The notes under the pieces were generated by a model. It saw nothing but the letters and a program-made list of their open reading frames with translations. It was not told the DNA's origin and searched no databases. A program made the position numbers and the translations under genes. DNA of 64,000 bases from Alphaproteobacteria bacterium (GTDB taxonomy: Bacteria; Pseudomonadota; Alphaproteobacteria; UBA8366; GCA-2717185): the NCBI GenBank assembly GCA_012103325.1, contig WLWY01000005.1:463238-527237 (forward strand), written 5' to 3'. Shown piece after piece: positions 26,113 through 34,166 of this stretch. Numbering within the stretch: position 1 is the stretch's first letter; each line of letters starts with the position of its first letter.

Positions 26113-27431
26113 GCGTCGATCTGGCGCTGTGGATGTTCCCTGTCCTGCTGGCGCTGATTTTCGTCGGCGTGCCGGTCGCCTTCGCCCTGATGTCGGTCGC
26201 GCTGGTTTTCGGGGTCGCGCAGTTCGGGGACTCCGTGGTCGTGATCTTCGCGCACCGGGTCGAGGAGGTCTCAAGCTCGCACATCCTGTCCGCCGTGCCG
26301 CTATTCATCTTCATGGGCGCCATGCTGGAACGGTCGGGTATTGCCGAGGGCATGTTCGAAACCATCCATTTCTGGACCCGGAAGCTACCGGGAGGTCTGG
26401 CAGTCGGGACCATCGTGATTTGTGTCCTGTTCGCCGCGTCGAGCGGCGTCGTCGGTGCGACCGAAACGGTGGTCGGCATGCTGGCGACGCCGGTGATGCT
26501 GCGGCACGGTTACGACAAAGGATTGATATCGGGTACGATCTGCGCCGGCGGATCGCTCGGGTCGATCATTCCACCGTCCGTGCTTGTCGTGATTCTGGCA
26601 ACCATCGCGGACCTCGGTATTGGCGATCTGTTTGCCGCGATGCTGTTGCCCGGCCTCGCGTTGGCGGGCCTCTATATTCTCTACATTCTGATATACAGTC
26701 TCCTCAAGCCCTCGGCGGCACCTCGGGCGCCTGTCGACGAAGACGATACGCCGCTGCTGCAACAGCTGTGGCGCACGGTGCTCGTTCTCGTGCCACCACT
26801 GGCGTTGATCGCCGCGGTGCTGGGCAGCATCATCTTTGCGATTGCGGTGCCGACGGAAGCGGCCGCGGTCGGTGCAATTGGCGGGCTGCTGCTGACCGTT
26901 TTGTACGGGAAATTTTCGTTCTCTGTGGTGCGCGAGGCCCTGTTTACGACTCTCTCGATCACGGCCATGGTCCTCACCATCGTCGTCGGTGGCTTGATGT
27001 TCTCCGGCGTCTTTGCTGGTGCGGGCGGGCTGATCGCCCTTCAGGATCTCTTGGCCCAGGCCAACCTCGGCCCTTGGGGCACGGTTTCGCTGATCTTGCT
27101 GATTACATTCCTTGCCGGGTTTGTGCTCGAACTGATTTCGATCATGTTGATCCTGGTACCGATTGCGATGCCTATCGTCACCGGCTTCGGTTTCGATGCG
27201 ACCTGGTTCTGCATCGCCTTGCTGATCATGATGCAGACCAGTCTGCTGACCCCGCCGATGGCCGGCGCGGTTTTCTACTTTCGCGCCATTGCGCCGCCGG
27301 AAATCACGCTCCGCCATATGTACCGGGGCGTTATCCCGTTCATTGCGCTGCACTTTGCCGTGCTCGCGCTGATTATCGCGTTTCCGTCGCTTGTGCTGTG
27401 GCTGCCGTCGGTGCTCCTCGGTTTCGACTGA
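26109..27431 (+). CDS. TRAP transporter large permease (DctM family)
   Basis: 440 residues with about 12 hydrophobic segments. DctM features are VPVAFALMSVALVFG near the start, the VPLFIFMGAMLERSGIAEG loop, the GLISGTICAGGSLGSIIPPS motif, and the C-terminal TPPMAGAVFYFRAIAPPEIT. It forms the ion-coupled transport channel with the DctQ subunit encoded by the overlapping upstream gene. The codons translate a long frame in another phase too, but only this frame has family sequence. About 115 bp with two palindromes separate it from the malic enzyme gene. Confidence 0.92.
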   Translation: MSVDLALWMFPVLLALIFVGVPVAFALMSVALVFGVAQFGDSVVVIFAHRVEEVSSSHILSAVPLFIFMGAMLERSGIAEGMFETIHFWTRKLPGGLAVGTIVICVLFAASSGVVGATETVVGMLATPVMLRHGYDKGLISGTICAGGSLGSIIPPSVLVVILATIADLGIGDLFAAMLLPGLALAGLYILYILIYSLLKPSAAPRAPVDEDDTPLLQQLWRTVLVLVPPLALIAAVLGSIIFAIAVPTEAAAVGAIGGLLLTVLYGKFSFSVVREALFTTLSITAMVLTIVVGGLMFSGVFAGAGGLIALQDLLAQANLGPWGTVSLILLITFLAGFVLELISIMLILVPIAMPIVTGFGFDATWFCIALLIMMQTSLLTPPMAGAVFYFRAIAPPEITLRHMYRGVIPFIALHFAVLALIIAFPSLVLWLPSVLLGFD

Positions 27432-27460
27432 GTGCCGCGCATAACTGTTTCGGTTGTACA

Positions 27461-27488
27461 TTGCCGAATCGGCAACCAAACTGTTTGG
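27461..27488. promoter_or_regulatory. tandem palindromes upstream of malic enzyme
   Basis: Two perfect odd palindromes lie side by side: TTGCCGAATCGGCAA (27461-27475) and CCAAACTGTTTGG (27476-27488), 60 bp before the maeB start codon. Symmetry of this kind is typical for dimeric repressor or activator sites. There is no T-run, so a terminator for the TRAP genes is less likely. No binding protein can be named. Confidence 0.5.
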
Positions 27489-27547
27489 CAAGGCAATCGA
27501 TGGGTCCAAAAGCGCCTAACTCAGGGCGGCACAGGAGCAGGGAAAGC

Positions 27548-29845
27548 ATGTCGAACGATACTTTGAAGCAGATGGCGCTGGACTATCATCGCAACCCGGT
27601 TCCCGGGAAGCTCATGGTCGTGGCCAGCAAGCCGTTGGGCAATCAGCGCGACCTCGCGCTTGCCTATTCGCCCGGTGTCGCCGCTGCCTGCGAGGCTATC
27701 GTCGATGACCCGTCGGAAGTCGCAACCCTGACCGCACGCCAGAATCTTGTGGCCGTGATCACCAACGGCACCGCCGTGCTGGGGCTCGGCGCTATCGGTC
27801 CGCTTGCCTCGAAACCAGTGATGGAAGGTAAGGCGGTTCTGTTCAAGAAATTCGCCGGCATCGATGTGTTCGATATTGAGATCGACCAAACCGACCCGGC
27901 AAAGATGGTCGATATCATCACCAGTCTGGAGCCGACCTTCGGGGCGATTAATTTGGAAGATATCAAAGCGCCGGAATGCTTCATCGTCGAGAAGCAATGC
28001 CGGGAGCGCATGAACATTCCCGTCTTTCACGACGATCAGCACGGCACGGCCATCGTTGCGGCCGCTGCGATCCTCAACGGTATGCGGCTCGTCGGAAAAA
28101 AGTTCCCCGATATTAAGCTGGTTTCCACCGGTGGTGGGGCGGCCGGCATCGCCTGCCTCAATCTGTTGGTTGGCATGGGGGTTACCCGCGAAAACATTAC
28201 GTTGGTCGACCGGCTTGGGGTCGTTCATACGGGCCGAAACGAGGAAATGGACGCTTACAAAGAAGTCTACGCGCAGGATACCGACGCCCGAACGCTTGAT
28301 GAGGTGATCGACGATGCGGATGTTTTCCTTGGTTTGTCGGCACCGGGAGTCTTGACCGGTGATATGGTCAAGCGCATGGCGGAAAAGCCGCTGATAATGG
28401 CGCTTGCCAATCCGAACCCGGAAATCGAGCCCGACGATGCGCGCGCTGCGGCCCCGGATGCGATCATCGCCACTGGCCGGTCGGATTTTCCCAATCAGGT
28501 CAACAATGTCCTGTGCTTTCCCTTCATCTTCCGCGGCGCACTCGATGTCGGGGCGACGACGATCAACGAGGAAATGAAGCAGGCGGCGGTGAAGGCGATT
28601 GCCGGGCTGGCGATGGCGGAAAGTTCCGAAGTCGTCGCAATGGCCTATCAAAACGACGATTTGAAGTTTGGCCCGGAATATCTCATTCCCAAACCGTTCG
28701 ATCTGCGGCTCATCGTCGAGATCGCTCCGGCGGTAGCGCGCGCAGCCATGGACAGCGGTGTTGCGACGCGCCCGATCGATGATTTCGAAGCCTATCGTAA
28801 TCGGCTGGAACGTTTCGTATTCCGCTCCGGCATGCTGATGAAGCCGGTCATCGATCGAGCGCGGCAGGCGCCGCAGCGCCTGGTCTACGCCGAGGGCGAG
28901 GATGAGCGCGTTCTTCGTGCGGCTCAGGTGGTTGTCGATGACGGTATTGCCCGGCCGATCCTGATTGGCCGTCCGGCCGTCGTTGCCGACCGGATCGAGA
29001 AGCTCGGACTTCGGCTGAAGCAGGACAAGGATTTTGAGCTCTGCAATCCGCAGTCCGACCCGCGTTACGACGCCTATTGGACGGGTTATCACGAGATCAT
29101 GGAACGTCACGGCGTTTCGCCCGATCTTGCACGCACCATTATCCGTACCAACACCACGGTGATCGCCGCGATGATGCTCAAGCGTGGCGAGGCTGACGCG
29201 ATGATCTGCGGTACCTATGGCAATTACGGTTGGCATCTGCGTCATGTCATGGACATTATCGGCAAGGACGAAGGCGTCCGCGATGTCTCCGCGCTTGGCA
29301 TCCTGATCCTGCCGAAGGGCACCTTCTTCCTCTGCGATACGCATGTAACGCCAAACCCGACAGCTGAAGAGATCGTGGAGATGACGTTGCTCAGCGCCGA
29401 GACGGTCCGCCGGTTCGGGGAGACCCCGCGAGTCGCGTTGCTGTCTCACTCGAACTTCGGAACCGCCGATACGGCGTCGGCGATCAAAATGCGCGAGGCT
29501 GTTCAAGCGCTGAAAGAAGCCGATCCTGAGCTCGAAGTGGAAGGGGAGATGCACGCGGACGCGGCGATAGACCCCACTGTGCGCGAGCGGATCTTTCCCA
29601 ATTCGCGATTGAAGGGGCGGGCTAATTTGCTTGTCCTGCCAAATCTGGAAGCGGCGAATAATGCGTTCAATTTGCTTAAATCGATTGGCGATGGATTGCC
29701 GGTCTGGCCGATATTGGTGGGGGCGTCGGCGCCGGCGCATATCCTGACGCCATCGGTGACGGCGCGGGGGCTCGTCAATATGAGCGCGCTAGCCGTGGTC
29801 GACGCGCAGTCGCGGGAGGACGTGCAGTCCCGCATGCAGGTTTAG
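27548..29845 (+). CDS. maeB: NADP-dependent malic enzyme with C-terminal phosphotransacetylase-like domain
   Basis: 765 residues from an ATG preceded by CAGGAG. The malic domain spans about 1-430: [14 protein letters not shown], the Tyr/Lys catalytic region, [28 protein letters not shown] with metal-binding Asp, and the NADP-binding [13 protein letters not shown]. The remaining 330 residues match the phosphate-acetyltransferase fold ([36 protein letters not shown]), which in this enzyme class is regulatory and binds acetyl-CoA. It converts malate to pyruvate with CO2 and NADPH. The gene is longer-framed upstream only because the dctM region happens to lack stops. Confidence 0.95.
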   Translation: MSNDTLKQMALDYHRNPVPGKLMVVASKPLGNQRDLALAYSPGVAAACEAIVDDPSEVATLTARQNLVAVITNGTAVLGLGAIGPLASKPVMEGKAVLFKKFAGIDVFDIEIDQTDPAKMVDIITSLEPTFGAINLEDIKAPECFIVEKQCRERMNIPVFHDDQHGTAIVAAAAILNGMRLVGKKFPDIKLVSTGGGAAGIACLNLLVGMGVTRENITLVDRLGVVHTGRNEEMDAYKEVYAQDTDARTLDEVIDDADVFLGLSAPGVLTGDMVKRMAEKPLIMALANPNPEIEPDDARAAAPDAIIATGRSDFPNQVNNVLCFPFIFRGALDVGATTINEEMKQAAVKAIAGLAMAESSEVVAMAYQNDDLKFGPEYLIPKPFDLRLIVEIAPAVARAAMDSGVATRPIDDFEAYRNRLERFVFRSGMLMKPVIDRARQAPQRLVYAEGEDERVLRAAQVVVDDGIARPILIGRPAVVADRIEKLGLRLKQDKDFELCNPQSDPRYDAYWTGYHEIMERHGVSPDLARTIIRTNTTVIAAMMLKRGEADAMICGTYGNYGWHLRHVMDIIGKDEGVRDVSALGILILPKGTFFLCDTHVTPNPTAEEIVEMTLLSAETVRRFGETPRVALLSHSNFGTADTASAIKMREAVQALKEADPELEVEGEMHADAAIDPTVRERIFPNSRLKGRANLLVLPNLEAANNAFNLLKSIGDGLPVWPILVGASAPAHILTPSVTARGLVNMSALAVVDAQSREDVQSRMQV

Positions 29846-29941
29846 GGTGATTTGTTCGATCCGCTAAGCTGTCCTAGAGTTGCGGAAAGCCGGCGCGCTT
29901 CTGTCGTGCTGATCCATGCAACAATGTAGGACGTCAATATC

Positions 29942-30784
29942 ATGACCATCGGCACATCCGTTCCGCTTCCCGCCTATACAATCGATCCTGCGTTCATGGC
30001 GAAGAAGGCTGAAGACCTCGGCTTCACGTCGATCTGGTATGCCGAGCATCCGGTCGTGCCGGTGCACAGCGAGAGCCCGTTCCCGTCGACCGGCGGTGAG
30101 ATCCCGTGGACCTATTCCCATTTTGACGATCCCTATATCGCGCTGGCCCGCGCCTCCGCCGTCACCAGCACGATCAAGCTCGGCACCGGCATCACGCTTG
30201 TGCCGGAACGCAACCCGCTGGTCCTGGCAAAGGAAATCGCGGCGCTCGATCTGCACAGCGGCGGCCGGTTCTTGTTCGGCATCGGGACAGGTTGGTTGAA
30301 GGAGGAGACGGAGCTGATGGGCGGCGATTTCCCGCGCCGCTGGACGCAGACCCGCGAAGCGCTGGATGTTCTAAAACTGCTCTGGACTAAGGAAGAGGCA
30401 GAGTATCACGGCAAGTATTTCGATTTCCCGCTGGTGCGCTGTTTCCCAAAACCGGCCCAGAAACCCTATCCACCGATCATCATCGGCGGCATGGCAAAGA
30501 ACGTGCTGTCGCGCATTGTCGCGCATGCGGATGGCTGGCTGCCCAACCGTGTCACGCCTGCCGAGTTGGAAGCGTCCCGCAAAGAGCTCGACAGGCTGGC
30601 AGGCGAGGCGGGACGGGATCCGAAGTCGATTACGATCACGATCTATGGGCAGGAACCCAATCGCGCGCATGTTCAGTCGCTGCTCGACGCCGGGGCTGAC
30701 AGTGTCGTCGTCAAACCGGAATGGGTCGAGACCGAGGCCGAGATGGGCGCGCAACTGGAGCGGATGGCGGAGGCGGTTCTGTAG
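29942..30784 (+). CDS. LLM-class F420/flavin-dependent oxidoreductase (TIGR03619-like)
   Basis: 280 residues. It starts TIGTSVPLPAYTIDPAFMAKK and has GFTSIWYAEHPVVPV, STIKLGTGITLVPERNP, the ALDLHSGGRFLFGIGTGWLKEE motif, and PPIIIGGMAKNVLSRIVAHADG, which match the gene at 3575-4444 region for region. Probably an orphan member of this subgroup here, with the malic enzyme upstream and a CGNR regulator converging from downstream. Cofactor and substrate are unknown. Confidence 0.88.
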   Translation: MTIGTSVPLPAYTIDPAFMAKKAEDLGFTSIWYAEHPVVPVHSESPFPSTGGEIPWTYSHFDDPYIALARASAVTSTIKLGTGITLVPERNPLVLAKEIAALDLHSGGRFLFGIGTGWLKEETELMGGDFPRRWTQTREALDVLKLLWTKEEAEYHGKYFDFPLVRCFPKPAQKPYPPIIIGGMAKNVLSRIVAHADGWLPNRVTPAELEASRKELDRLAGEAGRDPKSITITIYGQEPNRAHVQSLLDAGADSVVVKPEWVETEAEMGAQLERMAEAVL

Positions 30785-30794
30785 AACGTTACGT

Positions 30795-31370
30795 CTACTT
30801 CGCTGATTTCGTTTTGCGCTGGTAGTGTCGCTGCGCTTTCGCGCGGTTGCCGCAGGTTTCCATCGAACACCAAGTTCGGCGCCGGTTTTTGCTCTCGTCC
30901 AGAAACAGCCAGGCACAATCATTGCCCGGGCAGATCTTCACGCGGCTGACTTCCAAGTCGCGGCTCAACACCGCCGCGGCGGAAATCGCAATCGCCTGCT
31001 CCAGTGTTAGCGAGGGGCTTAGCGCAAGCCCTTTCTTCCGCGAAACCCGCAGAGCCGAGCTTGGCATCGATGCGAGAGCGCCGTTAAGAGCGGCCATGCC
31101 CTTTTTCGTCGGGGCCGTGCCGTCGAGTGTGGCCACGAAGATACCTCTGAGCGATCCGCGGAACTCCAATATCTCTGTAAGCCGGCCGCTTTTCCCCGTC
31201 ACGTCTTGGAGACCTGCCGCATGGCACCACAGGGCAAGGTCTTTGTCGGATAGCAGTTTGTCCTCAATGACTTCGCCGTCCTTGGACCAATTGGCCGTGT
31301 TGAGGAAATCCAGGCAAGTTCTGCCGCCGATCAATTGAAAGGCGTTGTCGGTCATACTCATGAGGTTCAT
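30795..31370 (-). CDS. CGNR zinc-finger / ABATE-domain regulator
   Basis: 191 residues from the ATG at 31370 (later ATGs at 31361 and 31355 are also possible; none has a clear ribosome binding site). The N-terminal ABATE domain (RTCLDFLNTANW) is followed by a C-terminal zinc-finger with CPGNDCAWLFLD and TWCSMETCGNRAKAQRHY, the CGNR motif that names the family. These proteins are presumed stress-linked transcriptional regulators. It diverges from a glutathione transferase gene, and a near-perfect palindrome lies 4 bp before its start codon, so auto-regulation and control of the neighbour are likely. Confidence 0.85.
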   Translation of the reverse strand: MNLMSMTDNAFQLIGGRTCLDFLNTANWSKDGEVIEDKLLSDKDLALWCHAAGLQDVTGKSGRLTEILEFRGSLRGIFVATLDGTAPTKKGMAALNGALASMPSSALRVSRKKGLALSPSLTLEQAIAISAAAVLSRDLEVSRVKICPGNDCAWLFLDESKNRRRTWCSMETCGNRAKAQRHYQRKTKSAK

Positions 31371-31373
31371 TCT

Positions 31374-31389
31374 AACCAGTATACAGGTT
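31374..31389. promoter_or_regulatory. candidate operator between the CGNR regulator and the GST gene
   Basis: AACCAGTATACAGGTT is symmetric at 14 of 16 positions around a central GTATAC. It lies 4 bp from the regulator's start codon and touches the -35 hexamer of the predicted promoter for the divergent GST gene, so a bound protein would block both directions. The obvious binder is the CGNR protein. Confidence 0.5.
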
Positions 31390-31416
31390 GACACGCAAAT
31401 ATCCGCACCATAATCT
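31388..31416 (+). promoter_or_regulatory. predicted sigma-70-type promoter of the GST gene
   Basis: A perfect TTGACA (31388-31393) is followed, after 17 bp, by TAATCT (31411-31416), a weak -10. A small inverted repeat, ATAAC-aaca-GTTAT (31421-31434), lies at the expected transcription start. The -35 overlaps the palindrome at 31374-31389. Confidence 0.5.
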
Positions 31417-31467
31417 AACCATAACAACAGTTATACTGATAGCGAATTGGATTAGGAGGCGAATGAA

Positions 31468-32106
31468 ATGCCGTACACACTCTATGGCAGCCGCCGCTCG
31501 GGGTCGTGCATCGTGGAACTCGCGTTGGCGGAAACCCGGGCACCATATGATGTTCAAGATGTCGACCTGCGCTTGGACCAGCAGCGCGACGCGACATACG
31601 CTGCGGTTAATCCGCAACGGAAACTCCCTGCTCTTACAATGCCGAATGGGGAGACGCTGACGGAGAGTGTGGCAATTTTGCTCACTCTCGACCGGCTTCA
31701 TCCCGATGCCAAGCTCATGCCGCCACCGCAGTCCGGCGCGTACGGGCAGGCGCTGCGCTGGCTCATGTTCGTCGCGACGGAAATCTATCCGATCGTTGAA
31801 ATCAACGACTATCCGGAGCGTTTCGTGGCCGACCCTGCCGGCGATGCGAAGGCGATGCGCGAAAACGCCCGACGAATTTGGCGCGACCGCTGGTTGATTG
31901 TCGAGGAACATGTCGCCGGCGCGCCCTTCCTGCTTTCCGGCAGGTTTTGCTTGAGCGATCTGTATATCGCCGTGGTGAGCCGTTGGGCGCAGCAAGATGA
32001 CTGGCGTCCTGGTAACATCCCCAAGGTTGAGGCTCTTACGCAGGCGGTCGCTGGCCGGGAAGCCTGCGCTCCGGTGTGGGAGCGTCATTTCGCCAAAACG
32101 GGTTAG
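31468..32106 (+). CDS. glutathione S-transferase family protein
   Basis: 212 residues with AGGAGG 8 nt before the ATG. The thioredoxin-fold N-terminal domain has YTLYGSRRSGSCIVELAL (Ser/Arg near the usual catalytic position) and NPQRKLPALTMPNGETLTES, where the cis-Pro and Glu-Ser bind glutathione. The helical C-terminal domain includes GAPFLLSGRFCLSDLYIAVV. It would conjugate or reduce electrophiles with glutathione in the cytoplasm. The stop codon overlaps the 3' end of the convergent hydantoinase A gene by 4 bp. Confidence 0.87.
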   Translation: MPYTLYGSRRSGSCIVELALAETRAPYDVQDVDLRLDQQRDATYAAVNPQRKLPALTMPNGETLTESVAILLTLDRLHPDAKLMPPPQSGAYGQALRWLMFVATEIYPIVEINDYPERFVADPAGDAKAMRENARRIWRDRWLIVEEHVAGAPFLLSGRFCLSDLYIAVVSRWAQQDDWRPGNIPKVEALTQAVAGREACAPVWERHFAKTG

Positions 32107-34166
32107 CGCGTTTCGGCGATGAGGTTTCCGAACCGGTCGCAGGTAACGTGCTGATCCGGATGGATCAGGGCAGTCGAGTCGAGTTGCACGACAAGCGCAG
32201 GACCCGGAAAAGATATTCCGGCGGAGAGCTTGTCGCGGTCGTAGACCGGCACAGATTGCGTGCCACCTTCGAAATGAATCGTCTGTTGATCGACGCGCGC
32301 CTCTTCGAGCGTCCCGCCGCTTGGACGTTCCGTCAGACGCGGTTGCGGCAGGCTGCCTTCCGCCGTCACATGGAGGGTGACGATTTCCACCGGCGTATCG
32401 CGCTGGGCGAAGGTGTATAGCTGCTCGTGCAGCGCGTGGAACGCATCCAGTGTCTTATCCGTCGTTTCCGGCGTGACGGCATTACCGGCCCAGGGCACGT
32501 TGAGTTCGAAGCCTTGATGGCGGTATCGCAAACTAACATGCCGTGTCAGCGTTCGGGCGGCATTCGGCACGCGCTCGCGCTCGAACCATTGCGTTGCCTC
32601 GGCTTCGAGTTCGTCGAAGGTCGTGGCCATCCGGGCGTGGTCATACTCTGGCGGCACTTCCAGACAGGTGCGCGCATAGTCGGCGCGGAACTGTGAGACA
32701 AGCAGCCCCATCGCCGAAAGCACGCCCGGATGCGGCGGAATGATGACGGTTCGCGCGCCGAGTAATCGCGCCAGCGATCCGCCATGCAACGGTCCCGCGC
32801 CGCCGAAGGCGATCAGCGCGAAATCCCGGGGATCGTGACCTCGCTCGACGGAGATGACTCGGATCGCGCCGACCATGTCGTTATCGCTGATCGATAGAAT
32901 GCCGCGCGCCGCTTCCTCGACACCGAGACCCAAGGGCTGCGCGACTTGCCGCTCGACCGCCGCACGGGCCGCCTCGACGTCGAGCTGCATCGTGCCGCCA
33001 AGCAGATAGGATGGCAGGTGGCCGAGAACGAGGTGCGCGTCGGTTACCGTCGGCTCTTCGCCGCCGTTGCCATAGCAGGCGGGACCCGGGTTTGCCCCCG
33101 CGCTGGCCGGACCGACCGTTAGGGCGCCAGTGTCGGAAACGCGGGCAATCGACCCGCCGCCGGTTCCAACTGTGTTGATATCCAGCATCGGGAAAGACAG
33201 CGGCCATTCGCCGATGCGGCCGTTATTGGTGAGATCGTAGTTGCCGTCCTTGATGAGGCAAATATCCGCTGAAGTGCCGCCGATATCGATCCCGATAACG
33301 TCCTTGAACCCCGCCGCTTCACCGATAAACCGTGCGCCGACCACACCTGCTGCCGGGCCGGACAATGCGGTATGCGCAGGGACCCGCTCCACTTCGCCTG
33401 CGCCGACGACGCCGCCGTTCGATTTCATGATCAGCAGCGGTGCCACCGCGTCGGCCTCGGCAAGACGTTCCGCGAGCTGCGCGACATATCGGGAAACCGC
33501 CGGCATCACATAGACGTTGAGGACCGTTGCGATGCTGCGTTCGTACTCGCGGAAGACCCGTAGAACGTCGGATGACAGGGAGAGCAGGGCATCGGGGTGC
33601 TCTTCCCGTACCAATTCGCCGGCGCGCAGCTCGTGCTTGGGGTCGACAAAGCTGTTCAGGAAGCAAACCGCGATTGCATTCACACCGCGGTCCCGCAAGG
33701 TTCGAGCGGCGTCGCGGACGGCGTCCTCGTTCAGTTCGGTCAGCACGCCGCCCTGCGCGTCGAGCCGTTCCGGAATTTCCAGAATCCGTTCCGGCGGCAC
33801 CGGCCGCGTCGGCTTGATCCAGGCGAACAGGTTGACGCGCCGGGGAATGTCCTGGCGGCCGATTTCGAGCACATGCTTGAAGCCGGCGGTCGTCAGCAGG
33901 CCGACCTTGTCTCCCTTGCCTTCGAGGATGAGATTGGTTGCGACGGTTGTGCCATGGAAGACCTGCGACAGGTCGCTCGGCGAGAGGGAAGCCTGCTGCA
34001 GCGCCGCCTCGATACCGTTCATGAAGCCGCGCGACGGATCATCCGGCGTCGAAGGTGTCTTGGCCGTCCACATTTGGCCCCTGTCGCGGTCGAACAGCGT
34101 GACGTCGGTGAAGGTCCCGCCCGTGTCAACCGCGACCGCAAACCGCATGCCGGCGTTCTCGCTCAT
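32103..34166 (-). CDS. hyuA: hydantoinase/oxoprolinase A subunit (HyuA-like)
   Basis: 687 residues, matching N-methylhydantoinase/acetone-carboxylase A-type proteins. ATP-binding actin-like signs are the start FAVAVDTGGTFTDVTLFD, VFHGTTVATNLILEGKGDKV, HTALSGPAAGVVGARFIGEA, GIDIGGTSADICLI, and FGGAGPLHGGSLARLLG. These subunits use ATP to open cyclic amides (hydantoins, 5-oxoproline) or activate ketones together with a B subunit. The start overlaps the B-subunit stop by ATGA, so the two are translationally coupled. The exact substrate is not predictable. Confidence 0.9.
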   Translation of the reverse strand: MSENAGMRFAVAVDTGGTFTDVTLFDRDRGQMWTAKTPSTPDDPSRGFMNGIEAALQQASLSPSDLSQVFHGTTVATNLILEGKGDKVGLLTTAGFKHVLEIGRQDIPRRVNLFAWIKPTRPVPPERILEIPERLDAQGGVLTELNEDAVRDAARTLRDRGVNAIAVCFLNSFVDPKHELRAGELVREEHPDALLSLSSDVLRVFREYERSIATVLNVYVMPAVSRYVAQLAERLAEADAVAPLLIMKSNGGVVGAGEVERVPAHTALSGPAAGVVGARFIGEAAGFKDVIGIDIGGTSADICLIKDGNYDLTNNGRIGEWPLSFPMLDINTVGTGGGSIARVSDTGALTVGPASAGANPGPACYGNGGEEPTVTDAHLVLGHLPSYLLGGTMQLDVEAARAAVERQVAQPLGLGVEEAARGILSISDNDMVGAIRVISVERGHDPRDFALIAFGGAGPLHGGSLARLLGARTVIIPPHPGVLSAMGLLVSQFRADYARTCLEVPPEYDHARMATTFDELEAEATQWFERERVPNAARTLTRHVSLRYRHQGFELNVPWAGNAVTPETTDKTLDAFHALHEQLYTFAQRDTPVEIVTLHVTAEGSLPQPRLTERPSGGTLEEARVDQQTIHFEGGTQSVPVYDRDKLSAGISFPGPALVVQLDSTALIHPDQHVTCDRFGNLIAETR

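Noticed and set aside
27461..27475. TTGCCGAATCGGCAA as a transcription terminator for the TRAP genes
   Set aside because: No following T-run and only a one-base loop; an operator is more likely.
26129..27547. Open frame continuous with malic enzyme, giving a 1238-residue protein
   Set aside because: The first 470 residues are Arg-rich with no family resemblance and lie out of phase over dctM, which has clear TRAP sequence. The ATG at 27548 has a good ribosome binding site and the usual MaeB N-terminus.
27521..29740. 739-codon open frame on the minus strand
   Set aside because: Complement of maeB in a GC-rich genome; composition is Arg/His/Asp-rich, and it has no family motifs or ribosome binding site.
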